Source of the DNA: CAZFZT01 sp964523675
GTDB taxonomy: Bacteria > Planctomycetota > Phycisphaerae > Phycisphaerales > SM1A02
Length of the DNA stretch: 58,873 bases
Reading direction: 5' to 3'
Assembly: GCA_964523675.1 (NCBI GenBank)
Contig: CAZFZT010000011.1
Coordinates: 1 to 58,873, forward strand
Below are positions 37,797 to 46,661 of this stretch, in pieces; position 1 is the first letter of the stretch, and each line of letters begins with the position of its first letter. The notes beneath the pieces were generated by a model that saw nothing but the letters and a program-made list of their open reading frames with translations, did no database searches and was not told where the DNA came from. Both the position numbers and the translations under genes were made by a program.

Positions 37797-38159
37797 ATGA
37801 CGGCGCTTTGGTTCAAGATCAGTTCCATTCTCCCGGCTGCCCTCGCGCTGGCTTCGTGTGCTGCGCCCCCGTCGGCTGGGTCAATGAGCGACGCTTCGCC
37901 CGATGACGTGCATCCTGCCCTCATCAGCGTGGGCGGCGAGCTTCAGGAAATCGCCTTGCGACGCGGCCCAGAACCCTCATGGGAGCAGTTTCGCAACGAT
38001 GCCGCTGAAGCCGACCCGAACGCGCCGCTCCACGCGCCGCGCATCTTTCTCGAAGTGCGGCATCACGAGCATCTGAGCACCATCAACGGCCGGCCACGCG
38101 AGTTCACCTCCACGCGAACGCGCTCCATTCGCCGTGAGTTTCGCCGCGAACACCGCTGA
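37797..38159 (+). CDS. Small putative lipoprotein
   Basis: A 120-residue protein with a lipoprotein signal (ISSILPAALALASCAAP, Cys near residue 21). The short mature part has no known domain; its C-terminus is rich in Arg and Thr (STRTRSIRREFRREHR). There are no neighbours in the same direction within an operon distance. Function unknown. Confidence 0.6.
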   Translation: MTALWFKISSILPAALALASCAAPPSAGSMSDASPDDVHPALISVGGELQEIALRRGPEPSWEQFRNDAAEADPNAPLHAPRIFLEVRHHEHLSTINGRPREFTSTRTRSIRREFRREHR

Positions 38160-38337
38160 TCGGCGGTGAATGAGCGATCATTGGCGGGAGCTTTAGGATC
38201 CCACGATGCCCTGACTTGACGAGCCGCGCTCGGCCCTCCATACTGCCCATGGTGACGCGGCTCCGGCAGATGACACGTATCGGCCGAACCGCCAGGTCAG
38301 ATCATCAGTGAACTCTCCTTCGCATAGGGGGAAGCAG

Positions 38338-38679
38338 ATGGCGACGAAGACGGACCTTATCGACAGGATCGCTGAGGAGACCGGTCAGACGCGCGCGGCC
38401 GTGAAAAAATCGGTTCAGAGTTTTCTCAACCACGTCGTGCGGGAACTGGGGGAAGGCAATCGCGTCGAGTTCCGCGGCTTCGGCGTCTTTGAGATTCGCG
38501 AACGAGCGCCGCGCGTCGCGCAGAATCCCCGCACGAAGGAGCCCGTCTCCATCCCACGCCGCAAGACGGTCAAGTTCAAGGTCGGCCGCCTCATGCAGCT
38601 TGCGATCGAAGGCGACACCAATGCGCTGGAACGGGAACTTGAACACGCATCGCTTGATGGTGAATACCATCGTCCATAG
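38338..38679 (+). CDS. HU family DNA-binding protein
   Basis: A nucleoid protein, 113 residues against the usual 90. It has the HU dimerisation helices (KTDLIDRIAEETGQTRAAV), the GRGxFxxR-like arm start (EFRGFGVFEIRER) with the arm tip PRTKEPV, and the end KFKVGRLMQLA. The last 20 residues (DTNALERELEHASLDGEYHRP region) are an acidic extension. AGGGGG nine bases upstream supports the ATG at 38338. It is 109 bases ahead of dnaB in the same direction. Confidence 0.92.
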   Translation: MATKTDLIDRIAEETGQTRAAVKKSVQSFLNHVVRELGEGNRVEFRGFGVFEIRERAPRVAQNPRTKEPVSIPRRKTVKFKVGRLMQLAIEGDTNALERELEHASLDGEYHRP

Positions 38680-38788
38680 TCCGCATGAGAATATCATGGC
38701 GCTGGCGGAGCGCTGCAGTCAGTACAGCTTGTGAACAACCTGCCGATCTCGCGCGCTTCACAGCGATCACCATTATGCTTGCTCACGG

Positions 38789-40429
38789 ATGAGCACCTTT
38801 TCAGATACACCCACGACGTCAGCAGGTTCGGGGAAGTCCAACTCCCCCACTGACCGCACACCCAAGCGGGACTGGAAGCACCTCTCAACACTCTTCGAGA
38901 AACTCCCGCCGCACGCCATCGAAGCCGAGATGTCGCTGCTCGGTTCGATCCTTCTCGATCCGCGCGTGCTCGGCGATGTGCTGATGATTGTGCGCGGGGG
39001 CGATGACTTCTCGCAAGTCAAGAACGGCGCGATCTTTGACGCGATGGTTCACCTCTACGACCAGCACGCGTCTCTCGACATCGTCCCGCTTCATCAACTC
39101 CTCGTCGATCGCGGCACGCTCGATGCCGTGGGCGGCCAGTCGTATCTCATCGAACTCGCGGAGTCCGTGCCCACCGCATCCAATGCGATGCATTACGCCA
39201 AACTTGTCCGCGAGAAGGCCGTCATCCGCCGTCTGATCGAGACCGCAGGCGAAATCCTCTACGACGCCTACAACAGCCCGGAAGATCCTTCGGAAATCCT
39301 CGAAAATGCCGAGCGCAAGATCTTTCACATCGCTGAGGCCGCCGACCACACCACCGTTGAATCGCTGCACGACCTCATCAAGCAGACGATGGCGTACCTC
39401 GACGCGAATGAGGGCAAACAGCTCACCGGCGTTGCCACCGGCTTCTCCGAACTCGACGACATGACCAGCGGCCTACAGAAGGGCGAGATGATCATCATCG
39501 CCGCCCGTCCATCCATGGGCAAGACCGCGCTCACGCTCAACATCGCGGAGAACATGGCAACGCGAAATGTGCCCGTCGCCTTCTTCTCACTTGAGATGGG
39601 ACGCCAGCAGCTCGTCCAGCGGCTGCTCGCAGCGCGCTCCGGAATTGACACGCAGCGGCTGCGCAAAAACATGCTGCGAAAGGACGACTACCGCGCCCTC
39701 ATGGCCGCCTGCGACGAACTGCTCGACGCCCCCATCTACATCGACGACACGCCAGGCCTGACGCTGTTGCACCTGCGAGCCAAGGCGCGCCGCATGGCGC
39801 AGAAACACGAGATCGGCGTCGTCATGATCGACTACCTCCAACTCATGTCGTCCGGCCGCAAGGTCGAATCACGACAGCTCGAAGTCAGCGAAATCAGCCG
39901 GGGCGTCAAAGCCATGGCCCGCGAACTGAATGTCCCCGTCATCTGCCTCAGCCAACTCAACCGCGCGGCTGAGCAGCGCGAAGGGCATCGGCCGCGCATG
40001 AGCGACCTGCGCGAGTCGGGCTCCATCGAGCAGGATGCGGACGTCATCGCCATGCTCCACCGCGAGGAGTACTACCACAAGGCAGACCCCACATGGGCTG
40101 ATGAAAACCCGGACAAAATCGGCGTGGCGGAACTCATCATCGCTAAACAGCGCAACGGACCGACCGGCACCGTCAACCTCACATGGATCGAGCAGTCCAC
40201 TCGCTTCCGTGATTATTCGCCAGCCCAACCGCCCGGCGGCATGAACACCCACTATGAGCCGCCACCCTACAACCCACCATCGGGGACCGGGGGCATGGGG
40301 GGCATGGGGGGCGTGGGAGACGGGCCGATACCGTTCTCGCCCGGCAAGGGCAAAGGCCCCATCGACAACCACCGCGACGGCGGCGGCCCGGAGCGCGACT
40401 TCGATGACGACGATCTGCCACCGTTCTAA
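38789..40429 (+). CDS. dnaB: Replicative DNA helicase DnaB with SSB-like C-terminal tail
   Basis: Hexameric fork helicase, 546 residues. N-terminal all-helical domain (about 40-180), then the RecA-like motor with Walker A (ARPSMGKT, about 238-245), Walker B (VVMIDYLQL) and the Arg-finger region near the end. From about residue 485 a Gly/Pro-rich linker (GGMGGMGG) leads to the acidic terminus RDFDDDDLPPF, which looks like the tip of single-stranded DNA-binding protein. Ordinary DnaB ends soon after the motor. Start ATG 38789. Confidence 0.95.
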   Translation: MSTFSDTPTTSAGSGKSNSPTDRTPKRDWKHLSTLFEKLPPHAIEAEMSLLGSILLDPRVLGDVLMIVRGGDDFSQVKNGAIFDAMVHLYDQHASLDIVPLHQLLVDRGTLDAVGGQSYLIELAESVPTASNAMHYAKLVREKAVIRRLIETAGEILYDAYNSPEDPSEILENAERKIFHIAEAADHTTVESLHDLIKQTMAYLDANEGKQLTGVATGFSELDDMTSGLQKGEMIIIAARPSMGKTALTLNIAENMATRNVPVAFFSLEMGRQQLVQRLLAARSGIDTQRLRKNMLRKDDYRALMAACDELLDAPIYIDDTPGLTLLHLRAKARRMAQKHEIGVVMIDYLQLMSSGRKVESRQLEVSEISRGVKAMARELNVPVICLSQLNRAAEQREGHRPRMSDLRESGSIEQDADVIAMLHREEYYHKADPTWADENPDKIGVAELIIAKQRNGPTGTVNLTWIEQSTRFRDYSPAQPPGGMNTHYEPPPYNPPSGTGGMGGMGGVGDGPIPFSPGKGKGPIDNHRDGGGPERDFDDDDLPPF

Positions 40430-40576
40430 GCTGGAATCTCAGGATGAGAGCGAATGCATCGCAGAGTTCGCGGAGAGCGCGGAGGAGGGCGATGTATGGA
40501 GTGGGATCACGCGAGAAACAACCAATAGCCGCGTGCCGGCAGGCCACGGTTGTGATGGACGTGCGCCGCGCGACTG

Positions 40577-40604
40577 AACCGCGGGCTTCCGCTACGCGGC
40601 GGTT
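40577..40604. terminator. Possible bidirectional hairpin between dnaB and the S9 peptidase
   Basis: AACCGC (40577-40582) and GCGGTT (40599-40604) can pair across a 16-base loop in the space between two convergent genes. No T-run follows, so a terminator role is uncertain. Just upstream, 40453-40483 is a GCGGAG-type oligorepeat. Confidence 0.3.
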
Positions 40605-40714
40605 GCTCTGTCATGCACGTCGATCTGGTGGTACACCATGACGCACACCGGCGAGACGCCTGTGCCACCGTGCTCTTCGCCTGTGCAAGCGCGCCTGTCT
40701 TGGGGGTACTGTTC

Positions 40715-42802
40715 TTAATTCGCTGCCTCGGCGAGACCTGGAATGAGTTCCGCGCCTTCGGGGACTTTGGCGGTTGAGGTTGCGACTTCGCCGCTGAGCG
40801 GTTCGTAGTTGCCGCCGAGGTGCTGAGCGAGGAACGCTTCGGTGATGGCGAAGAAGGCCAGGCGGTTGACCGGCCGGGCGAAACCGTGTCCTTCATCGGG
40901 GAAGACAACGTAGGTGACCGGGATGTCGCGCTGCTGCATGGCTTCGACGATCTGCTCGCTCTCCGCTTCCTTGACGCGCGGATCGTTGGCGCCCTGGCCG
41001 ATGAGCAGCGGCTTGGTGATGTTGTCGACTTTGGTAAGCGGCGAGATGGAATCGAGATATTCGGGCTCGGATAACGCGCCGACGCGTGTCTCGAACATCG
41101 AGATGATGGGCTTCCAGTACGGCGGGATGGATTCCAGGAGCGTGCGGATGTGTGAGGGGCCGACGATATCCACGCCAGCTGCGAAAACATCCGGCGTGAA
41201 GGTGAGGCCGACGAGCGTTGCGTACCCACCGTAACTGCCGCCCATAATGGCGATGCGGTCTTTATCTGCGATGCCCTTCTCAACGGCCCAGTTGACTGCA
41301 TCGATGAGGTCATCGTGCATTTTGCCGGCCCACTCTCGGTTGCCTGCGTTGACAAATGATTTGCCGAAGCCGGTTGAACCCCGGAAGTTGACGGAGAGGA
41401 CGGCATAGCCACGGTTGGCGAGCCATTGATGCAGTGGGTTGTAGCCCCACGAGTCGCGCGCCCACGGCCCGCCGTGAACGAGAAGGACCATGGGGAGAGG
41501 GCTGTCGGCCTTCGGCTGTTGGCTGTTGGCCCTTTGTTCCTGACCATTCGTTTGCCGACCGACAGCCGGCCTCGTCAGGTAACTCACGAGTTGCAAACCG
41601 TCGCGCGCTTCGATGATGACCGGTTCCATATTCACCAGCGGCAAGCCCTCGAGCGCGGGCTGATTGGTGAAGAGGAACTCCGCTCGCTGCGCTTCGCGAT
41701 CGTAGAAATAGTAACGCACCGGGCCGTCATCAACGATGTAGGCGACGATCCAGCGGTTGTCTGCGTTGGAGCGGCTGGTGACTTCGAAGTCTCCTGCCGA
41801 AATGCCGCGCAGGTACTCAAAGTCTTTGCGGATGCGCTCATCGAGAATGCGCCACTCCTTGCGAGCATAGGTGTAGGAGACGGCCTGCGGCTCGCCAGTC
41901 TTGGGATCGATCATCGCGCCGGAGACATCAGCGCGGTCGCTGCGGAAGAGAAGCTCAAGTTCGACCTCAGCGGGCCGCGTGTCGGTGGTGAGATCAAGCT
42001 TGTACAGTCCGCCGGTGTCAACCCCGCGCGAATCGAGCATGTAGAGCGCCTTCCCGTCGCGTGCGAACGCAAGCGGTCCGGAAGTGAGGGTGTCCACCGC
42101 ATCCCACCTGGCGAGCGGGCGCCATGCCTCGCCATTCGCTTCGCGGATGACCGCTTCGGCGCCGCCATCGGGCGTCATGCGAGTGGCAACGCGCACCTCA
42201 AGGTTGGCATCCGCAATGAAGCCGGCCCATCCCTCATTGTTCTCGAGGATGAGTTCCCGCTCACCAGTCCGGGTGTTGATTCTCCAGACATCATGGAGTT
42301 GCGGATTGCGGTTGTTGATGGCGGCGAGGATGGTGTCTGGATGATCGCGATCGGTCTCGACGATGCGCGCCTGGACGTTGTCGAAGGGAGTAAGTTCGAT
42401 TTCTTCCGGTTCGACATCGCGTTCGCCGGGTAAGGTGACTGCATAGATACGGAAATTTTCATCGCCGCCACGATCCTGGGAATAGATGATCTGCTCACTG
42501 TTCTCCGCCCAGCGGTAGATGCGAATGGGTCGATCGGTGGAGCGCGTCACCGGACGGGCATCGTCCTTGCCAACGCTCTGCACCCAGACATTGAGGACGC
42601 CTTCATGCGGCGCGAGGAAAGCGAGTTGCTGGCCGTCCGGGCTGATGGTGACTGCGGCTCGTTCCGGGTCGCCGAAGAAAACTTCGCGCGGGATGAGTTC
42701 GACTGCGTCGATGTTCGCGTCAGCCAGATTGCCGATGGCGGCCGAAGTCGTGAGGCAAAGAGTGGCGGCGAGGGAGAACGGATAGAGGAGAGTCATCGTC
42801 AT
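40715..42802 (-). CDS. S9 family prolyl oligopeptidase-like peptidase
   Basis: An exported serine peptidase, 695 residues: signal peptide (YPFSLAATLCLTTSAAIG), a seven-bladed propeller (ISPDGQQLAFLAP, RWAENSEQIIYSQDRGG) and a C-terminal alpha/beta hydrolase. The catalytic Ser is in GGSYGGYA near residue 521, the Asp in QGANDPRV near 607 and the His in EGHGFARP near 640. A Gln/Asn-rich run at about 418-436 (QEQRANSQQPKADSP) comes from an oligorepeat inserted in frame right before the hydrolase domain. Likely periplasmic peptide degradation. Confidence 0.92.
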   Translation of the reverse strand: MTMTLLYPFSLAATLCLTTSAAIGNLADANIDAVELIPREVFFGDPERAAVTISPDGQQLAFLAPHEGVLNVWVQSVGKDDARPVTRSTDRPIRIYRWAENSEQIIYSQDRGGDENFRIYAVTLPGERDVEPEEIELTPFDNVQARIVETDRDHPDTILAAINNRNPQLHDVWRINTRTGERELILENNEGWAGFIADANLEVRVATRMTPDGGAEAVIREANGEAWRPLARWDAVDTLTSGPLAFARDGKALYMLDSRGVDTGGLYKLDLTTDTRPAEVELELLFRSDRADVSGAMIDPKTGEPQAVSYTYARKEWRILDERIRKDFEYLRGISAGDFEVTSRSNADNRWIVAYIVDDGPVRYYFYDREAQRAEFLFTNQPALEGLPLVNMEPVIIEARDGLQLVSYLTRPAVGRQTNGQEQRANSQQPKADSPLPMVLLVHGGPWARDSWGYNPLHQWLANRGYAVLSVNFRGSTGFGKSFVNAGNREWAGKMHDDLIDAVNWAVEKGIADKDRIAIMGGSYGGYATLVGLTFTPDVFAAGVDIVGPSHIRTLLESIPPYWKPIISMFETRVGALSEPEYLDSISPLTKVDNITKPLLIGQGANDPRVKEAESEQIVEAMQQRDIPVTYVVFPDEGHGFARPVNRLAFFAITEAFLAQHLGGNYEPLSGEVATSTAKVPEGAELIPGLAEAAN
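41501..41536. repeat. Oligorepeat inside the S9 peptidase gene
   Basis: The 36 bases are made of variants of GGCTGTTGGC (for example GGCTGTTGGCTGTTGGC at 41514-41530). They are in frame and give the Gln/Asn-rich insertion at the start of the hydrolase domain. Confidence 0.7.
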
Positions 42803-42866
42803 GGGGCGTGGTCCTTTCGAGACACACTTGTATGGAATGGGAGGGTTGTGGTTTCACGCGTCTTAA

Positions 42867-42997
42867 GCCACGGATGAAGTCGGATAGACACGGATGAGGG
42901 CTTCGAGTCTTCAAGCCTTCAAGCCACGGATGGACACGGACTGACGCGGATGAGAGGTATATGAATGAACTCAGCCACATCTGTGTTCATCCGTGGC
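42867..42997. repeat. CACGGATG repeats with inverted copy
   Basis: GCCACGGATGA (42867-42877) and GCCACGGATG (42923-42932) recur with further ACGGATG copies, and TCATCCGTGGC (42987-42997) is the exact reverse complement of the first 11-mer. They lie in the 204 bases between tyrS and the S9 peptidase gene. Confidence 0.75.
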
Positions 42998-43006
42998 CTT
43001 CACAAC

Positions 43007-44341
43007 TCACTCCCACCGGGTGGCGTGCCAATTTTTCTTGCCGCGCTTCAGAAGGATTGTTTGGCCGTGGAGCAGGTCCGCCGTGGAGAGCCGGCGTTCG
43101 AAGTCCGCAGCTTCGCCATTGATGGAAATGGCGCCGCTGCGCAGATGCTCCTTCGCTTCGCGCTTCGAGCTCGCAAGAGACGTTTCGGCAAGGATATCGA
43201 GCAGGAGAACGCCTTCGCCTTCGAGCAGCGTTTTGCTGTGCGTTGAATGCGGAACATCTCGGAATACCTCTTCGAGCATTGACGCGCTGAGCGAGCGCAC
43301 ATCGCCCGTGAAGAGCGCTTGAGTCGCCTTCTCGACGTGTGCAAGTTCATCTTCACCATGGATCAGCGCAGTCATTTGTCGGGCGAGTTCTCGTTGTGCC
43401 GCCCGTTGATGCGGTGCAGCGTTGTGCTGATCGATGATCTCGTTCATGCGACTCTCATCAACGAAGGTAAACCACTTCAGGAATGAAGGAGCGTCTGCAT
43501 CATCGATGTTGATCCAGTACTGGTAGAAAGCGTAGGGACTCGTGCGATCGGCGGTGAGCCAGACCGCGCCCTTCTCGGTCTTGCCGATCTTCTTACCGCT
43601 TGCCGCCTTCACCAGTGGCGAGGTGACACCAAAGGCGAGCGGCACACTTCCCCCTTCGCCCCTCGGGGCCATCGCGCCTTCGTGCCGCCGAATAAGGTCG
43701 ATCCCTTCAACGATGTTGCCATATTGATCGCTCCCCGCAGTCTGCACCGTGCAGTTCATCGTGCGGTAGAGGTGCAGGAAGTCGTACGCCTGGAGGATCA
43801 TGTAACTGAACTCGGTGTAACTGATCCCCTGCTCCCGGCCATGCAATCGATCGCGCACCGAGTCCTTTTGAATCATGGCATTGACGGAAAAGTGTTTGCC
43901 GACATCGCGCAGCACATCGAGGAATTTCAGCTCACCCAGCCAGTCGATGTTATTGACGATCACCGCCGCGTTTGGATTCGATGGATCGAAATCCAGCAAT
44001 CTTTCGAAGATGCGGCGTTGACCTGCGACGTTCGCTTCGACCTGTTCGCGGCTCTGGAGTTGCCGCTCTTCATCCTTTCCGGAGGGGTCTCCAATGAGTC
44101 CGGTGCCACCGCCCATGAGGACGATGGGCTTATGTCCCGCTCGCTGCCAGTGCATGAGCAGCTTGATCTGAAGAAAGTTGCCAATGGTGAGCGATGTCGA
44201 AGTAGGGTCAAATCCGCAGTAGGCGACGCGCCCGGGTGTGGCAAGATGTTCTCTGACGTGCTCAGGGGCCGTGACCTGATGGAGCAACCCGCGCCAGGCG
44301 AGTTCTTCGAGAAAGGGTGTGTGTGCAGTGGTTGTGGGCAT
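43007..44341 (-). CDS. tyrS: Tyrosyl-tRNA synthetase
   Basis: Charges tRNA-Tyr, 444 residues. N-terminal class I catalytic domain with GFDPTSTSLTIGNFL, in which the HIGH signature is TIGN, and the lysine loop KIGKTEKGAVW (KMSKS equivalent). The C-terminal 70 residues form an S4 RNA-binding domain (SKREAKEHLRSGAISINGE). The TIGN form occurs in one branch of bacterial TyrRS and need not mean loss of activity. It is divergent from the superoxide dismutase gene with only about 35 to 70 bases between them. Confidence 0.95.
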   Translation of the reverse strand: MPTTTAHTPFLEELAWRGLLHQVTAPEHVREHLATPGRVAYCGFDPTSTSLTIGNFLQIKLLMHWQRAGHKPIVLMGGGTGLIGDPSGKDEERQLQSREQVEANVAGQRRIFERLLDFDPSNPNAAVIVNNIDWLGELKFLDVLRDVGKHFSVNAMIQKDSVRDRLHGREQGISYTEFSYMILQAYDFLHLYRTMNCTVQTAGSDQYGNIVEGIDLIRRHEGAMAPRGEGGSVPLAFGVTSPLVKAASGKKIGKTEKGAVWLTADRTSPYAFYQYWINIDDADAPSFLKWFTFVDESRMNEIIDQHNAAPHQRAAQRELARQMTALIHGEDELAHVEKATQALFTGDVRSLSASMLEEVFRDVPHSTHSKTLLEGEGVLLLDILAETSLASSKREAKEHLRSGAISINGEAADFERRLSTADLLHGQTILLKRGKKNWHATRWE

Positions 44342-44409
44342 GAGCGGTCACTACAGTATGACGAACAGCAGCGTGAATGACAATCGACCCCAACATGAGG
44401 ATGAACGAC

Positions 44410-45231
44410 ATGAACACTCAATTCGCGAAGGATGAAGTGCATTTGACGCCTCAAACGATGATGCCTCGCCGCACGATGCTGGCGTCGGTGGGCGTGGGAG
44501 CGGCAGCGTTGGCCGGCTTCGCAGACGCCGCAGTTGGCGTCCAGGATCGATCTGACCGCAGCCAAAGGTCATCCGGACCTGCGCGACTGATGTCGCCAGC
44601 ATCAGTCGGCTGGGATCCTGAGGCGAAAAAATATGTTCTGCCCGCGCTTCCATATGGCTACGACGCGCTCGAGCCGCACATCGATGAGCGCACGATGGAA
44701 CTTCACCACCGCCGGCATCACCGCGGCTACGTCAATGGCGTCAACACAGCGCTTGAGAACCTGGCCCAGATTCGCATCGGTACTCGTCCCAAGGAGGAAG
44801 TGAAGCGATGGTCGCGCGAACTGGCGTTCCACGGCTCGGGTCATCTGCTGCACGTGATCTTCTGGAATTGCATGGCCCCTCCAGACCGGGGCGGCGGGGC
44901 GGAGCCGCAGGGGCAGATCGGCAGCGTGATCGAACGCGATTTTGGTGGCTATGAGGCCTTCACTGAGCACTTCAAGCAGGCAGCTACCAGCGTGGAAGGC
45001 AACGGCTGGGCGATTGTCGCGCTCGAGCCGACGAGTCGCCAGTTGCTGATCGTGCAGACGGAGCACCATCACAAATTGACCGTCTGGGGCGCCATCCCGC
45101 TCATCGCCATCGATGTCTGGGAACACGCATACTACCTCAAGCATCAGAATCAGCGAGCGGATTACGTTGATGCGTTCATGAAGGTCATCAACTGGGACTT
45201 TGCGGAACGCATGTATTCGGCAATTGTGTAA
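44410..45231 (+). CDS. Exported Fe/Mn superoxide dismutase
   Basis: A 273-residue superoxide dismutase with an N-terminal twin-arginine signal (PRRTMLASVGVGAAALAGF), so it should act outside the cytoplasm. The metal ligands are there: His in ELHHRRHH, His in the GSGHLLH helix, and the Asp and His of DVWEHAYYL. The pattern does not let me decide between iron and manganese. I start at the ATG at 44410 (GAGG nine bases before); in-frame ATGs at 44377, 44395 and 44401 are alternatives. Confidence 0.9.
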   Translation: MNTQFAKDEVHLTPQTMMPRRTMLASVGVGAAALAGFADAAVGVQDRSDRSQRSSGPARLMSPASVGWDPEAKKYVLPALPYGYDALEPHIDERTMELHHRRHHRGYVNGVNTALENLAQIRIGTRPKEEVKRWSRELAFHGSGHLLHVIFWNCMAPPDRGGGAEPQGQIGSVIERDFGGYEAFTEHFKQAATSVEGNGWAIVALEPTSRQLLIVQTEHHHKLTVWGAIPLIAIDVWEHAYYLKHQNQRADYVDAFMKVINWDFAERMYSAIV

Positions 45232-45249
45232 GCGCTCGAACCATCGGCA

Positions 45250-45341
45250 AGAGCCGCGCACGCAGTAAGCGGTGCCCGATAGAGCCGCGCACGCAGTAAG
45301 CGATGATCGTCGAGAACGCCGCTTACTATCGTGCGCGGCTC
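45250..45341. repeat. Direct and inverted repeat after the superoxide dismutase gene
   Basis: A 22-base unit beginning AGAGCCGCGCACGCAG occurs at 45250-45271 and 45281-45302. The reverse complement, with one base inserted, occurs at 45320-45341 (CGCTTACTATCGTGCGCGGC). The last two copies can fold into a long hairpin (17-base loop), like a REP element or strong terminator. Confidence 0.85.
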
Positions 45342-45431
45342 ATTGTGATCCGTGCGGAGACGCGGGAGTGATGAACAGCAGCCAAAGGAATTGGCGTCGA
45401 GCGGACTCATCGCCTACGCTTTCGCTGCGTC

Positions 45432-45755
45432 ATGGCTGATCGCACGTACACATGCCCCGCATCGCGGCCGAAGGTGATCGACCTGTACTTCCTCGAGCAC
45501 CGCGCGAAGCTGCTCGACATCGCTGCGTTCCTCGATCGCATTGATCGAGCAGCGCCCGCATCGAGCGAGCCGGGGTGTGTCGCTCCGGAGAACGAAAACT
45601 TCCGCATCGAAGCGATGAAGCGCGCAATCGCAATCCTCACAGACGGCAAGCCCGAGCGCGCCCGCCGCATTCAAGAACTCTTCAGCGATCACACGACGGA
45701 GCCCATTGATAAAGCGCCGATGAAGGGCGCGATGGGGGCAGTGATGAATGAATGA
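45432..45755 (+). CDS. Conserved hypothetical protein
   Basis: A 107-residue helical protein of unknown function. A TCPASRPKVIDLYFLEHRAKLLDIAAFLDRID segment (about residues 8-40) and a second helix (FRIEAMKRAIAILTDG) stand out; the Cys and the DLYFLEHR may be functional. It precedes the ebo-like genes by about 90 bases in the same direction and may belong to their transcript. It is too short to be EboA. Confidence 0.7.
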   Translation: MADRTYTCPASRPKVIDLYFLEHRAKLLDIAAFLDRIDRAAPASSEPGCVAPENENFRIEAMKRAIAILTDGKPERARRIQELFSDHTTEPIDKAPMKGAMGAVMNE

Positions 45756-45830
45756 TCCTGTCGCGTCCCCCCTCCCCCCAAAGGTCATGTAGCGACCCGG
45801 CTGTTGTTCCCGTAATACCTAACACTATCT

Positions 45831-45849
45831 CCTGACTCCTGACTTGCAC
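45831..45849. repeat. CTCCTGA oligorepeat
   Basis: CCTGACTCCTGACTTGCAC directly before and across the start of the EboB-like gene. Similar runs at 52825-52853 and 58203-58250. Confidence 0.6.
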
Positions 45850-46653
45850 TACATCGACCCGCACATTCACATGGTCTCGCGCACCACGGATGACTACTTC
45901 CGCATGGCGCAGGCGGGTTGCGTGGCGGTGACGGAGCCGGCGTTCTGGGCGGGCTTCGACCGCTCCTCGCCGCAGGGGTTCTATGACTACTTCACGCTGC
46001 TCACGCAGTACGAGCCGAAGCGCGCTGCCGCATGCAACATTCAGCATTTCTGCTGGATCTGCATCAATCCAAAGGAAGCGGAGGACCCGGGCTTTGCGCG
46101 CGAGGTGATGACGCTTATTCCGGAGTTTCTTGACAAGCCCAACGTGCTCGGCGTCGGCGAGATCGGCCTGAACAAGAACTCCAGGAACGAACTGGCAATC
46201 TTCGAAGAGCAGGTCGCGATCGCAGCGAAGCACAATCAGCTCATTCTGATCCACACGCCGCACCTCGAAGATAAGCTCAAAGGTACGCGATTGATCATCG
46301 ATGCGATCAGGCGAAACACGAGCATCGATCCCGGCCGCGTGCTGATCGATCACGTCGAGGAGCACACTGCGAAGATCGTGCTCGATGCGGGCTTCTGGGC
46401 GGGAATGACGCTGTATCCGGATACGAAATGCACGCCGCAGCGGGCAGCGGACATCATCGAGCAATATGGCGACGAGCGCATCTGGATCAACTCGGCCGGT
46501 GACTGGGGATGTAGCGATCCCATGGCAGTGCCCAAATGCAGGGTTGAAATGAAGCGGCGCGGCCACTCGCACCAGACGATTGAGAAAATCTCGTTCGGCA
46601 ACCCGCGCACGTTCCTGAGTCAGTGTCCCAAGTTCCGGCTCGATGAGGCATAG
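45844..46653 (+). CDS. eboB: TatD-like metal-dependent hydrolase (EboB-like)
   Basis: A 269-residue TIM-barrel hydrolase. The metal site is seen as DPHIHM near the start (His7 and His9), GVGEIGLNKNS, HTPHL and HVEEHT. It differs from ordinary TatD DNases in the extra FWAGFDRSSPQGFYDYF loop. In the ebo cluster this is gene B. The start is a TTG at 45844, as the frame opens with HYIDPHIH at once and has no ATG upstream. It is followed 8 bases later by the EboE-like gene. Confidence 0.82.
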   Translation: MHYIDPHIHMVSRTTDDYFRMAQAGCVAVTEPAFWAGFDRSSPQGFYDYFTLLTQYEPKRAAACNIQHFCWICINPKEAEDPGFAREVMTLIPEFLDKPNVLGVGEIGLNKNSRNELAIFEEQVAIAAKHNQLILIHTPHLEDKLKGTRLIIDAIRRNTSIDPGRVLIDHVEEHTAKIVLDAGFWAGMTLYPDTKCTPQRAADIIEQYGDERIWINSAGDWGCSDPMAVPKCRVEMKRRGHSHQTIEKISFGNPRTFLSQCPKFRLDEA

Positions 46654-46661
46654 ACTCAGCC

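Noticed and set aside
41426..42433. 335-codon plus-strand frame
   Set aside because: Antisense shadow of the S9 peptidase, whose catalytic triad is clear on the other strand.
45250..45341. CRISPR array
   Set aside because: Only two direct copies with a nine-base spacer and one inverted copy; no cas gene in the window.
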